Source: CAYTID01 sp964437735 (GTDB taxonomy: Bacteria; Bacteroidota; Ignavibacteria; UBA10030; BY39). Taken from it: DNA of 17,177 nt. Each line of letters starts with the position of its first letter. Position 1 is the first letter of the stretch. Below, piece by piece: positions 8,268 through 16,126 of this stretch. The stretch spans positions 1 through 17,177 of the forward strand of contig CAYTID010000048.1 in assembly GCA_964437735.1 (NCBI GenBank), in the 5' to 3' direction. Below the pieces are notes generated by a model. The model ran no database searches. It was not told where the DNA came from and was given only the letters and a program-made list of their open reading frames with translations. A program made the position numbers and the translations under genes.

Positions 8268-9548
8268 TCAGATTAAATAAAAATTATTATTATTGACCAC
8301 TGCGAAAGGTTTCCCTTTTAAGTTTCTCCCATTAAAAGGAGAGTTTTTTGATTTCGATTTAAACTGAGAAATATCAACCACCCATTTTTTTTCCATATCA
8401 ATGATCGTCAAATTTGCTATTTTACCTTCCCTGATTTCGATTTTTTCGAGCTTTAATATTTTTCTCGGATTAATCGAAAACTTTTCTATTAGTTGTGAAA
8501 TCGTTAGTATTTTTGTTTCCACCAATTCCGTAAATGCTAATCCAATAGCTGTCTCCAAACCTACTATTCCAAAAGGAGCGGCAAGATACTCTACTTCTTT
8601 TTCATCAAACGAATGAGGTGCATGATCCGTTGCTATCACATCTATCGTCCCGTCCATTAAGCCTTCTATGACAGCCTTAACATCCCGGTTTGTTCTGAGA
8701 GGGGGATTCATTTTTGTGTTTGTGTCGAAAGACTTTACTAATTCTTCAGTGATCGTGAAGTGATGGGGAGTTACCTCGCATGTTACATTTATTTTTTTCT
8801 TCTTTGCATTCCGGATAATATCAACCGATCCTTCTGTACTTATATGCGCGGCATGATAACGAGAATTTACATAATCCGCAATTTGTATATCGCGGTTTAT
8901 CATAATCTCTTCAGAGATTGAAGGTATCGCAGGCAACCCAAGCCCAGTAGAAGTTAATCCTTCATTCATTACACCTCCCTTAGTAAGAGATGTAACTTCC
9001 GGATGCTGAATTATCAATTTGCCGAGCATATCTGAATATTCAAGCGCACGTCTGAATATTTCAGCATTTGCCACTGGAGAACCATCATCAGAAAAAGCGA
9101 TTGCCCCTGCTTCTGCTAACTCTGCCATTTGTGATAATTCGTTACCTTCGCGGTTCTTTGTTACTGCGGCAACGGGATAAACATCAACTAATCCATTAGC
9201 TGTTTTTTTGGATTTTTCAATAATATATTTTATCACCATTGCGTCATCTATCGGTGGATTAGTATTAGGCATACAGCAAACAGCAGTAAATCCGCCTGAA
9301 GCTGCCGCCATCACACCGGTTTCAATAGTCTCCTTGTGTTCATATCCGGGATCACGCAAATGAACATGCATATCAATAAATCCTGGTGCGACGATTTTAC
9401 CTTTTAAATCAATTTCCTCGATAGATTTATTTGATTTAATATTTGATTTTACTTTTTCGATAACTCCGTTTAAAATCAAAATATCTTTTATACCATCGAT
9501 CCCCTGCAGGGGATCGATAATCCTTCCTTTTTTTAATAAAATATCCAT
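8268..9548 (-). CDS. pyrC: Dihydroorotase
   Basis: This zinc amidohydrolase catalyses the third step of pyrimidine synthesis, closing N-carbamoyl-aspartate to dihydroorotate. The 426-aa length and motif order fit the class I bacterial enzyme. Metal and substrate motifs: 'MHVHLRDPGYEHKETIETG' with His61 and His63, 'AFSDDGSPV' around Asp154, His182 in 'IIQHPEV', His235 in 'YHAAHIST', and Asp308 in 'ATDHAPHSFDEKE'. All six usual ligand positions are filled. The segment after His182 reads PEV rather than the more usual C/A-E-D; the importance of this is not clear. The ATG is 14 nt downstream of the pyrB stop with no obvious Shine-Dalgarno, so it probably depends on translation of pyrB. It is the last gene of the pyrR-pyrB-pyrC operon. 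Confidence 0.96.
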   Translation of the reverse strand: MDILLKKGRIIDPLQGIDGIKDILILNGVIEKVKSNIKSNKSIEEIDLKGKIVAPGFIDMHVHLRDPGYEHKETIETGVMAAASGGFTAVCCMPNTNPPIDDAMVIKYIIEKSKKTANGLVDVYPVAAVTKNREGNELSQMAELAEAGAIAFSDDGSPVANAEIFRRALEYSDMLGKLIIQHPEVTSLTKGGVMNEGLTSTGLGLPAIPSISEEIMINRDIQIADYVNSRYHAAHISTEGSVDIIRNAKKKKINVTCEVTPHHFTITEELVKSFDTNTKMNPPLRTNRDVKAVIEGLMDGTIDVIATDHAPHSFDEKEVEYLAAPFGIVGLETAIGLAFTELVETKILTISQLIEKFSINPRKILKLEKIEIREGKIANLTIIDMEKKWVVDISQFKSKSKNSPFNGRNLKGKPFAVVNNNNFYLI

Positions 9549-9562
9549 AATTAATCTTGTTG

Positions 9563-10483
9563 TTAATTTCGTGTTCCAATTAAATAAAGTACTGCCATGC
9601 GCACTGCGACTCCGTTCAGTACTTGTTGTAATATCAAGGAATTTTTTCCGTCAGCAACATCGGCAGATATTTCGACATCCCGGTTGATTGGTCCGGGATG
9701 TAGAATTGAAATCTCCTTATTGTTTTGTTTCAACCTCTCCGCTGTAATTCCAAAATAATTATGGTATTCGCGCAACGATGGAAATAACGGCTTATCCTGA
9801 CGTTCAAGCTGTACTCTAAGAACATTAATGATATCTGAATTTTTTATTGCCTCATCCACCCGATAAAACACTTTTACTCCTAATTTTTCTATGTTTCTCG
9901 GAATCAAAGTTTTCGGTCCACAAACAGAAACATTCGCACCCATTGTCTGAAGTCCATAAATATTAGAGAGGGCAACACGGCTATGTGATATATCTCCCAA
10001 AACACAAATATTCAATCCATCAATTTTCCCAAATTTTTCTCGGATCGTATACATGTCAAGCAATGCCTGCGTGGGGTGTTCATGCGTACCATCTCCCGCA
10101 TTGATAATATTTGCCTGAAGTATCCTGCTTAAAAACATTGCAGCACCCGGGGATGAATGCCTCATCACAACCATATCGATCTTCATGGCTTCAATATTTC
10201 GGGCTGTGTCTTTCAGTGTTTCACCTTTTGCAACGCTGCTGCCGCTGACTGAAAAATTGACTACATCAGCTGATAAACGTCGTTCAGCAAGCTCGAAGGA
10301 AATTCTTGTCCGGGTTGAACTCTCATAAAATAAATTAACAATTGTTTTGCCCTGTAATGTCGGGACTTTCTTTATTGGTCTCTCTAATATTTCGCGGAAA
10401 TGGATAGCCGTATTAAGTATCAACTCAATGTCGCTTCTCGGAACTCCTTCAAGTCCAAGTAAATGGCGGCTGCTCAATGACAT
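9563..10483 (-). CDS. pyrB: Aspartate carbamoyltransferase catalytic subunit
   Basis: Condenses carbamoyl phosphate with aspartate to carbamoyl-aspartate, the committed step of pyrimidine synthesis. From the chosen start the protein is 306 aa, normal for the family. Carbamoyl-phosphate site residues are in 'ESSTRTRISFEL' (Ser56-Arg60), Lys86 in 'VAKGET', Arg108, and His136/Gln139 in 'HEHPTQALLD'; 'HPGPINRDVE' forms the aspartate-side loop. The frame stays open to an earlier ATG at 10510, but the ATG at 10483 (MSLSSRHLLG) is chosen because GAGGT lies 5 nt before it, and that ribosome binding site overlaps the TGA stop of pyrR. This gives clean translational coupling instead of a 20-nt overlap. 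No pyrI regulatory subunit is present in the window. Confidence 0.96.
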   Translation of the reverse strand: MSLSSRHLLGLEGVPRSDIELILNTAIHFREILERPIKKVPTLQGKTIVNLFYESSTRTRISFELAERRLSADVVNFSVSGSSVAKGETLKDTARNIEAMKIDMVVMRHSSPGAAMFLSRILQANIINAGDGTHEHPTQALLDMYTIREKFGKIDGLNICVLGDISHSRVALSNIYGLQTMGANVSVCGPKTLIPRNIEKLGVKVFYRVDEAIKNSDIINVLRVQLERQDKPLFPSLREYHNYFGITAERLKQNNKEISILHPGPINRDVEISADVADGKNSLILQQVLNGVAVRMAVLYLIGTRN

Positions 10484-10490
10484 TTTTACC

Positions 10491-11033
10491 TCACTTAATT
10501 TTATTTCCAATTATCACAGTGTCTTCACCATCCAATTCTTCTAATTTCACATAAACCTGTTCATGCAGTGATGTAGGAACATTCTTGCCTACATAATCTG
10601 CCCTTATCGGCAGCTCTCTGTGCCCTCTATCAATGAGGACAGCAAGCTGAATATTTGAAGGTCGCCCCATATCCATTAATGCATCCATAGCCGCACGGAT
10701 AGTCCGCCCGCTAAATAATACATCGTCGACCAGAACAACATTTTTATCCGTTATATCAAACGATATATCGGTTCCTTTTAAAATCGGTTGCTTTAGCTTT
10801 GCACGGAGATCGTCCCTGTAGAGTGTTATATCAAGCAAACCAACAGGTAAAATTTTATTTTCTATTTCATGAATAATCCTTGCAAGCCTCATGGCAATAA
10901 ATTCTCCTCTTGTTCGGATACCGACTATTACAACGGTCTCAACACCTTTATTTCGCTCTATGATTTCATGTGCCAGACGTTTTAGCGTTCTCTGAAAATC
11001 CTTACTGTCAATTATTGTCGATTTAATCTCCAT
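10491..11033 (-). CDS. pyrR: PyrR bifunctional pyrimidine operon regulator / uracil phosphoribosyltransferase
   Basis: 180 aa, the usual PyrR length. PyrR senses UMP/UTP against PRPP and binds the pyr mRNA leader to favour termination; it also has uracil phosphoribosyltransferase activity. The PRPP-binding motif 'VVLVDDVLFSGRT' is at 99-111, 'VVIVGIRTRGEFIAMRLA' at 34-51, 'LLDITLYRDDL' at 66-76, and the PyrR-typical 'LIDRGHRELPIRADYVGKN' at 133-151. A strong AGAGGGAAT site precedes the ATG. Upstream on the same strand lie a terminator-like hairpin (11053-11085) and a PyrR-binding-loop-like hairpin (11115-11145), so autoregulation of pyrR-pyrB-pyrC by attenuation is well supported by the sequence. 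The gene ends in TGA, showing that TGA is a stop codon in this genome. Confidence 0.96.
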   Translation of the reverse strand: MEIKSTIIDSKDFQRTLKRLAHEIIERNKGVETVVIVGIRTRGEFIAMRLARIIHEIENKILPVGLLDITLYRDDLRAKLKQPILKGTDISFDITDKNVVLVDDVLFSGRTIRAAMDALMDMGRPSNIQLAVLIDRGHRELPIRADYVGKNVPTSLHEQVYVKLEELDGEDTVIIGNKIK

Positions 11034-11043
11034 ATTCCCTCTG

Positions 11044-11085
11044 AAAATAAAAATACCTCAATCCGTATCAGCGGGTATGAGGTAT
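11044..11085 (-). terminator. Putative pyr leader attenuator (intrinsic terminator just before pyrR)
   Basis: On the minus strand ATACCTCA (11085-11078) pairs perfectly with TGAGGTAT (11060-11053). Inside that stem CCG/CGG form a second short stem closing the loop CTGATA. The downstream arm is followed at once by TTTTATTTT (11052-11044). The element ends about 10 nt before the pyrR ATG, so termination here would switch off the whole pyrR-pyrB-pyrC operon. It could also serve as the 3' terminator of the tRNA-Val transcript. The stem is only moderately GC-rich and the T-tract is interrupted by one A. Confidence 0.7.
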
Positions 11086-11114
11086 GATTTGTATTAGTAG
11101 TATTTGCATTTTCT

Positions 11115-11145
11115 CCTTTCCTATCTCTCAGGATAAGTTTAAAGG
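11115..11145 (-). promoter_or_regulatory. Probable PyrR-binding RNA hairpin (anti-antiterminator) in the pyr leader
   Basis: Read on the minus strand: lower stem CCTTT/AAAGG (5 bp), a three-base AAA bulge on the 5' side, upper stem CTTATC/GATAGG (6 bp with one T-G wobble), and terminal hexaloop CTGAGA. Known PyrR binding loops have a hexaloop of consensus CNGNGA on a short upper stem with a purine-rich bulge on the 5' side. This hairpin fits each of those features, and it lies in the leader of a pyrR operon directly before a terminator-like hairpin. The flanking bases differ from the Bacillus ARUCC...GGYU form, but the changes keep pairing intact. The antiterminator is not resolved; the best candidate pairs TGAG of the hexaloop with CTCA of the terminator arm. 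Confidence 0.8.
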
Positions 11146-11166
11146 TTAAATATTTCTACGACTTTG

Positions 11167-11241
11167 TGGGCACTGCAGGGATCGAACCAGCGACCTTACG
11201 CGTGTGAGGCGTACGCTCTGAACCAGCTGAGCTAAGTGCCC
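11167..11241 (-). tRNA. tRNA-Val (anticodon CAC)
   Basis: A full 75-nt cloverleaf on the minus strand. The acceptor stem GGGCACT/AGTGCCC is 7 perfect pairs, the D stem is GCTC/GAGC, the anticodon stem TACGC/GCGTA has loop CTCACAC (anticodon CAC, reading GUG valine codons), and the T loop is TTCGATC. The discriminator base is A and CCA is not encoded. The T stem GCTGG/CCTGC has one U-U mismatch in the middle pair. A good promoter lies 12 nt upstream. Only 21 nt separate its 3' end from the PyrR-binding hairpin of the pyr leader. Confidence 0.95.
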
Positions 11242-11253
11242 ATATTTGCATTA

Positions 11254-11282
11254 AATTTACCCAATTTATATCCGAAAGTCAA
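11254..11282 (-). promoter_or_regulatory. Promoter for tRNA-Val, probably also reading into the pyr operon
   Basis: On the minus strand TTGACT (11282-11277) and TAAATT (11259-11254) are separated by exactly 17 nt, and transcription would start a few bases before the tRNA 5' end at 11241. The -35 matches the housekeeping consensus at five of six bases and the -10 at four of six. Downstream the tRNA is followed so closely by the pyr leader that this is the best-placed promoter for pyrR-pyrB-pyrC too. A promoter inside the tRNA gene cannot be excluded by reading alone. Confidence 0.6.
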
Positions 11283-11310
11283 TTTGTCACAGGCAATCGC
11301 TTTGCATTAC

Positions 11311-12264
11311 TTATTTTTCTTTCTTCCATTTCAAATATCTTCTCCAGACTCTAAACCATACCCGCGCAATTGAATCAACAGCATCGGTAAGTATTGCAAC
11401 CGAATATTCATCAAATGAAATTTTACCAATATTCTTCCACTTAGCAGACACTACATTTTTTTCGTTGTATTCTTTTGGAATAAAAAGATAGGAAAGAAGA
11501 TATGAATACTGGCAAACAGAATTCATAAATTCAAACACATTATCATTTCCGTTTCCATAGCCGGTTATGAAATCCCGCTTACCAAGCTCATCGTCAAGTT
11601 TTTGAAAATATGATAATTTATAATTTCCTCCCTCCTTTTCATCAAAGTGTGGAAATCCTTTTTTATCATATAAGAACCTTTCGTTTTCAATATCCAGTAG
11701 AAAGTATTTTTTAATTGCATCTTCCCAATCTTTTTCGATCAAATCATGAAGGTTAATTCCACTTGAGAATGCCCTGTTGTCACAATGCAGCGGCATATGA
11801 GCATCCGCTATATAATGGCTGAGCATAAACATTCTTAAAGCAAGATGATTGTCGGTAATCGATACCGGTGAACCTTTCTCCTCAGATTGCTGAATCTTTA
11901 AATTATCTACTATAGAATGAGATAATGCTTCACAGCGATTTGGTAAATTATCATTTTTATTTACAGAAAAACTCTTTTGAAATAAATCTGATTTTTTGCC
12001 GTATGTTTGCAAAAGAGAAGTTGAAGGCAACTTACGAAATTCTGACACTCCGTTTTGCCCGGGCGTAATTTTCAGAACATGGCTCTCTGCCATATCTTTA
12101 ATTATTTGATCAGGATACCATGCCCCTTGTATGACATCGTCTTTGTGATCTTTAAAAAACCTTACCAGATTTTTTGCGATTGGCTTTTCTTCATCAGTCA
12201 ATTTGATTTCTTCCAGGTATTTCACAGCCCTGAAAGCCAGCCATGCATGCGTATATTTTTTCAT
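11311..12264 (-). CDS. S1/P1 nuclease / zinc phospholipase C-fold protein, apparently cytoplasmic
   Basis: 317 aa. The trinuclear zinc site of the S1/P1 nuclease and phospholipase C fold can be read off: His6 ('KYTHAWLA'), Asp52 ('GAWYPD'), His62 ('ESHVLK'), His150 and Asp154 ('SHYIADAHMPLH'), His160, then His173 and Glu177 ('NLHDLIEKDWED'). This follows fungal P1 nuclease (His6, Asp45, His60, His116, Asp120, His126, His149, Asp153), with HxxxE at the last pair as in bacterial phospholipase C. The start is the ATG right after GGAGGGAAA; an in-frame ATG 18 nt earlier sits before that ribosome binding site and is rejected. There is no signal peptide, unlike characterised members, and Met1 occupies the place of the zinc-binding Trp1. 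Substrate (nucleic acid or phospholipid) cannot be told. It is transcribed alone, divergently from the plus-strand cargo gene. Confidence 0.8.
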   Translation of the reverse strand: MKKYTHAWLAFRAVKYLEEIKLTDEEKPIAKNLVRFFKDHKDDVIQGAWYPDQIIKDMAESHVLKITPGQNGVSEFRKLPSTSLLQTYGKKSDLFQKSFSVNKNDNLPNRCEALSHSIVDNLKIQQSEEKGSPVSITDNHLALRMFMLSHYIADAHMPLHCDNRAFSSGINLHDLIEKDWEDAIKKYFLLDIENERFLYDKKGFPHFDEKEGGNYKLSYFQKLDDELGKRDFITGYGNGNDNVFEFMNSVCQYSYLLSYLFIPKEYNEKNVVSAKWKNIGKISFDEYSVAILTDAVDSIARVWFRVWRRYLKWKKEK

Positions 12265-12299
12265 TTTCCCTCCTTTTCCCATTAACCGGTTTCGATTTA

Positions 12300-12327
12300 A
12301 ATATAAGTTTAATAATTTTCTTATCAA
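12300..12327 (-). promoter_or_regulatory. Candidate promoter for the S1/P1-fold gene
   Basis: On the minus strand TTGATA (12327-12322) and TATATT (12305-12300) are 16 nt apart, placing the transcript start about 28 nt before the ATG at 12264 and upstream of its GGAGGG ribosome binding site. The region is very AT-rich, so chance matches are likely and the call is tentative. Confidence 0.42.
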
Positions 12328-12392
12328 AAATTAATTCTATAATTGGACCGTAAAATCCAACCAATTCAATAAAATTCTCTAAATTATTCTTG

Positions 12393-12420
12393 TTGTTAAT
12401 TGTTTTTTTTTCAATATTAT
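12393..12420 (+). promoter_or_regulatory. Candidate promoter for the T9SS propeller protein
   Basis: TTGTTA and TATTAT are separated by 16 nt, which includes a run of nine T. They lie 26 nt upstream of the ATG at 12446, which has AAAAGGTG as ribosome binding site. The 181-nt divergent spacer must hold promoters for both directions, but its high AT content makes the exact boxes uncertain. Confidence 0.38.
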
Positions 12421-12445
12421 AACATAACAAATTAAAAGGTGTCTC

Positions 12446-15400
12446 ATGAATAATAAATTAGCACTAGTGTTTTTTTTCCTGATTGGGTTTGCTATCGGGA
12501 TTACACACATAATTTTAACAACCGGCGATTCTGTCAAATATCTTCAATCAATTGTAAATCTCGAGGATAAAGATGAATATGATATGCTTTTAAAATTAAG
12601 AACAAAAACCAATCCTGAAACACCGGAAGGAATGCGTATCTCTGAACGCATTAGAAAACTTGAAAAACGCGGACGCGGATATGTCAAAACCGATAAACCG
12701 GAAGAGTTCGCAAGAATTCTTTATGAAATGAAAGTTTCATACGGAGCGATGGAACATTCATATCCACCTAACTATAAGATTGCCGAGTTGAATAAAGCAA
12801 TCCTTAATAAAAAATTTACATCCCCTCCACTGCCATGGATTGAAAGAGGACCCGGAAATGTTCCGGGACGTGCCAGAGGAATTGTAGTTGACCCAGGAGA
12901 CTCAAGCTTGAATACATGGTTCATCGGAAGTGTCGGGGGCGGTATCTGGAAAACAACAAACGGGGGAACGAGATGGATCGAGATGGCGCCTAATCTTCCA
13001 AACCTTGCTGTTTCCGTAATTGTTCAGGCAGCATCAAATCCTAATATTATGTATGCAGGAACCGGTGAAAGCTTTTTCAACGTAGATGTTATAAATGGTG
13101 ATGGCATACTTAAATCGACAGACAGAGGACTAACCTGGTTCCAATTAAATAGCACTGTTAATAATGATAATTTTAATAATATTGCACGCATGATAGTCGA
13201 TCCTCAAAATCCAAACATTGTTCTTGCAGCAACTACATCCGGTCGTTACAAGATAACTAATGTTAACAGGTCAAGCATTTACAAATCAACTGATGGCGGG
13301 TCTAACTGGTACCGGGTTTATAACGAAACAGAAATTGCTTCTAATGGTCGCGTTAAAAAAGTTCTCCATATTCTCGATACCCCCGGAAATTTTAATATCC
13401 AGTACGCAGCCATCGAGAAAAAAGGGATAATTAAAAGCACTGACGCCGGTGAAACCTGGTTCATGTCATCAACCGGAATTAATGATCTCACCGGAAGGTA
13501 TGAACTTGCAATTGCCCCATCAAACATAAACAAGATTTACGCGGCTGCTGAGGGTACTCCCAATTCAAACTTATACGTATCATCCGATGCGGGAGCTAAC
13601 TGGATTCTCACAACAGTTAGCGGAACGAATACCAATTGGTTAGCATCTCAAGGGTGGTACGATAATACCATCGTTGTCCATCCGACAAACGAAAATAAAA
13701 TTTACGTCGGCGGAGTGTATCTGTACACAATCACGATGATATCCGGAACTCAGAGAACGATTGCATCGATTTCAGCGGGAGCGGTTCATGTAGATCATCA
13801 TAATCTTGTAACAATCCCGAAGTCAAACGGATCGTTTCGTATTTTGAATGCCAATGACGGCGGCGTCGGCCTATCCGCAGATTCATCTGTTAATTGGACA
13901 AAACCAACTACCGGAATGAATACGAGTCAATTTTATGGTGTTGATAAAAAACCTGGTGCCAGCGCTTACTTTGGCGGTATGCAGGATAATGGAACGTACC
14001 GTTCACCCGATAATTCAATCTCTTCATCCGCATGGACATATCAGATAGGAGGTGACGGATATGAAACCTCCTGGCACTTTGACGACCCGATGAAAATGAT
14101 TGGCGGTTCTCAATTTAATGGACTTGTACGTTCAACCAATGGCGGGACGTCATTCTCATCGGCAACATCGGGGATGTCAGGTAATACAGGATCAGGAAAT
14201 GCTCCCTTCATTACCAAAATTGCTAAGACCAACATGGAACCCGAATTATTGTTTGCTGTCGGTAAAGATGGCGTTTTTAAATCCACAAATTTTGGATCGA
14301 ACTGGGTTCTTACCCCGATATCATCGTCGACATGGGGAAGCGTAAGCTCATTCCACGACGTAAAAATTTCACGAGCTAATCCGAATATTATATGGGCAGG
14401 AGCACGCATGGATGCCGCCGGAAAAATTCATCTCTCGACAAATAAGGGTTCGGCATTTTCTCCGGTTCCCGATTACACCGGTACGACGATGGGTGGAATA
14501 TCCGGAATCTCTACTCACCCGCTTGAAGATTCAACAGCATATGTATTATTCGGATTTGCTCAAAAACCAAAAATACTGCGGACAACTAACCTGGGACAAA
14601 CATGGAGTGATATCAGCGGATTTGCTTCAGGAACAACCAGCAATAATGGTTTCCCGGATGTAGCTGTTTATGATTTATTGGTATTCCCACATACACCAAA
14701 CGTCATCTGGGCAGGTACTGAAATAGGCATTTTTGAATCGACGAACAATGGAACAAACTGGCACATAGCGAACAATGGTTTGCCTGCTGTCTCAATTTGG
14801 GCAATGACTCACGTAGAGGATGAAGTCGTGATCGCGTCTCACGGTCGTGGAATCTGGAGCGTTAATATTCCCGGTATGTCAGCCGGGCAAACATACAAAC
14901 CACTTCTCAGTTCGATGGCTCAGGGTCCGGATGGAGCACTTTCTGTAACCGTAAATTTACGGTCACTATACGATTCAACATACGTATCCGTGAATGACAC
15001 TCCATTTGTTATAATCGGTCCAAATAGTGTCGCCCTAAAAGATACGCTTGTAAAATATCCTGTCACACAACCCCGCACTGTAACAGTTTCAGTAAAATCA
15101 TTTAAAGGTGGCATCGCATATCAATCGGTTGCGCGGAGTATAAGTGTAACTATGATTGCAGCTCCAAGGCTTTCATATTCAAATAATTTTAACAGTACTA
15201 GCTCGGATTTTTCAGGAACGGGATTTACCATTAAAAGTCAGACTGGATTTAATGATAATGCAATACACACTGCACACCCCTACACGAATAATCAGAATAT
15301 TTCGTACTTATTGACCGTTCCGATAACCGTATCAGCAACGGCAGGATATCTCGCGTATGATGATGTGGCGTTGATTGAGCNNNNNNNNNNGAAACGGGCG

Positions 15401-16002
15401 CCCCGTTTGGTGATCCCTCCTTTTATGATTATGTTGTAATTGAGGGAACACGTGACGGTATGACCTGGATTCCTTTGAAAAACGGTTATGACGCCACTTA
15501 CGATCCCGTATGGCTTAGTGCATACACTTTAGGGACGCCCGGGAATACAAGCATGTTCAGGCACCATGAAATTAATTTGCTACAACATTTTTCAGCAGAA
15601 GAACAGATTTTTGTCAGGTTCAGAATGTACACTGACGGCTCGGTAACCGGTTGGGGCTGGGCTATTGATAATCTTGAGATACAGGAAAGATTGACAAGTG
15701 TCGGAACCGGCACTGAATTGCCGAAGCAATATGCACTCAGTCAAAATTTTCCTAATCCTTTTAATCCTGAAACAGAAATTAATTATGAGCTGCCGGAAAA
15801 TAGTAAAATTATACTGAAAATTTATAATATCCGCGGACAGGAAGTTCGCACTCTTGTAAACGAATTCCAAAAAGCCGGTATTTACAGTTTAAGATGGGAC
15901 GGGAAATCATCGGAGGGTTTACCTGTTTCAAGCGGTGTTTATTTGTACAGATTGGAATCTGAAAAATTTACTCTCACACATAAAATGGTGTTGATGAGAT
16001 AA
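12446..16002 (+). CDS. Secreted Asp-box beta-propeller protein with type IX secretion sorting domain (interrupted by a scaffold gap)
   Basis: About 1,183 aa once the gap is bridged: 978 residues before it and 203 after. Residues 4-26 are a hydrophobic export signal. After a charged linker comes 'WIERGPGNVPGRARGIVVDP' (about 131-150), the usual entry of sortilin/BNR-like propellers. About eleven Asp-box motifs follow, such as 'KSTDGGSNW', 'KSTDAGETW', 'KSTNFGSNW', 'RTTNLGQTW' and 'ESTNNGTNW', which mark blades of one or two propellers. A beta region spans the gap ('YDDVALIE' before; 'FGDPSFYDYVVIEGTRDG' after). The C-terminal sorting domain ends 'FTLTHKMVLMR' and should direct the protein through the T9SS to the cell surface. 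No hydrolase active site is evident. The frame changes across the run of N only because its length is arbitrary. AAAAGGTG precedes the start. Confidence 0.9.
15381..15390. other. Scaffold gap (10 N) inside a coding region
   Basis: Ten N lie between codons 'GTTGATTGAGC' and 'GAAACGGGCGCC'. The left side is read in one frame and the right side in another, yet both belong to the same protein. The true missing length must therefore leave a remainder of 2 when divided by 3. In related proteins this site often reads 'xEPGExG', which would need 5 missing bases; that number is inference. Confidence 0.97.
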
Positions 16003-16010
16003 GGATTTTT

Positions 16011-16050
16011 ATAACAAACCCTGACCATTTGGTTGGGGCTTGTTTGTTAT
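16011..16050 (+). terminator. Hairpin after the T9SS protein gene, probable transcription terminator
   Basis: ATAACAAAC (16011-16019) pairs perfectly with GTTTGTTAT (16042-16050). The inner segment CCTGACC can pair with GGTTGGG, with wobbles and a four-base bulge on the 3' side. It starts 8 nt after the TAA stop. No proper T-tract follows (AGCTTCATTT), so it may work with Rho or act mainly as an mRNA-stabilising 3' stem-loop. Confidence 0.55.
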
Positions 16051-16126
16051 AGCTTCATTTGCATAAAAAAGGAATAGACGGGGATTCATAGATAAAATTT
16101 AAAACATAAAAAATATACGAATTGAT

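Noticed and set aside
10484..10510. Upstream pyrB start overlapping the end of pyrR by 20 nt
   Set aside because: The ATG at 10483 has GAGGT at ideal spacing, overlapping the pyrR stop, and gives the usual protein length.
11053..11085. The terminator hairpin's own loop CTGATA as a second PyrR site
   Set aside because: It misses one of the four fixed bases of CNGNGA and its stem has a mismatch and bulge; the hairpin at 11115-11145 is a far better fit.
12194..12430. A 78-codon minus-strand open frame overlapping the start of the S1/P1-fold gene
   Set aside because: It is in a different frame, AT-driven in composition (Lys/Asn/Ile-rich), has no ribosome binding site, and overlaps a gene with clear family motifs.
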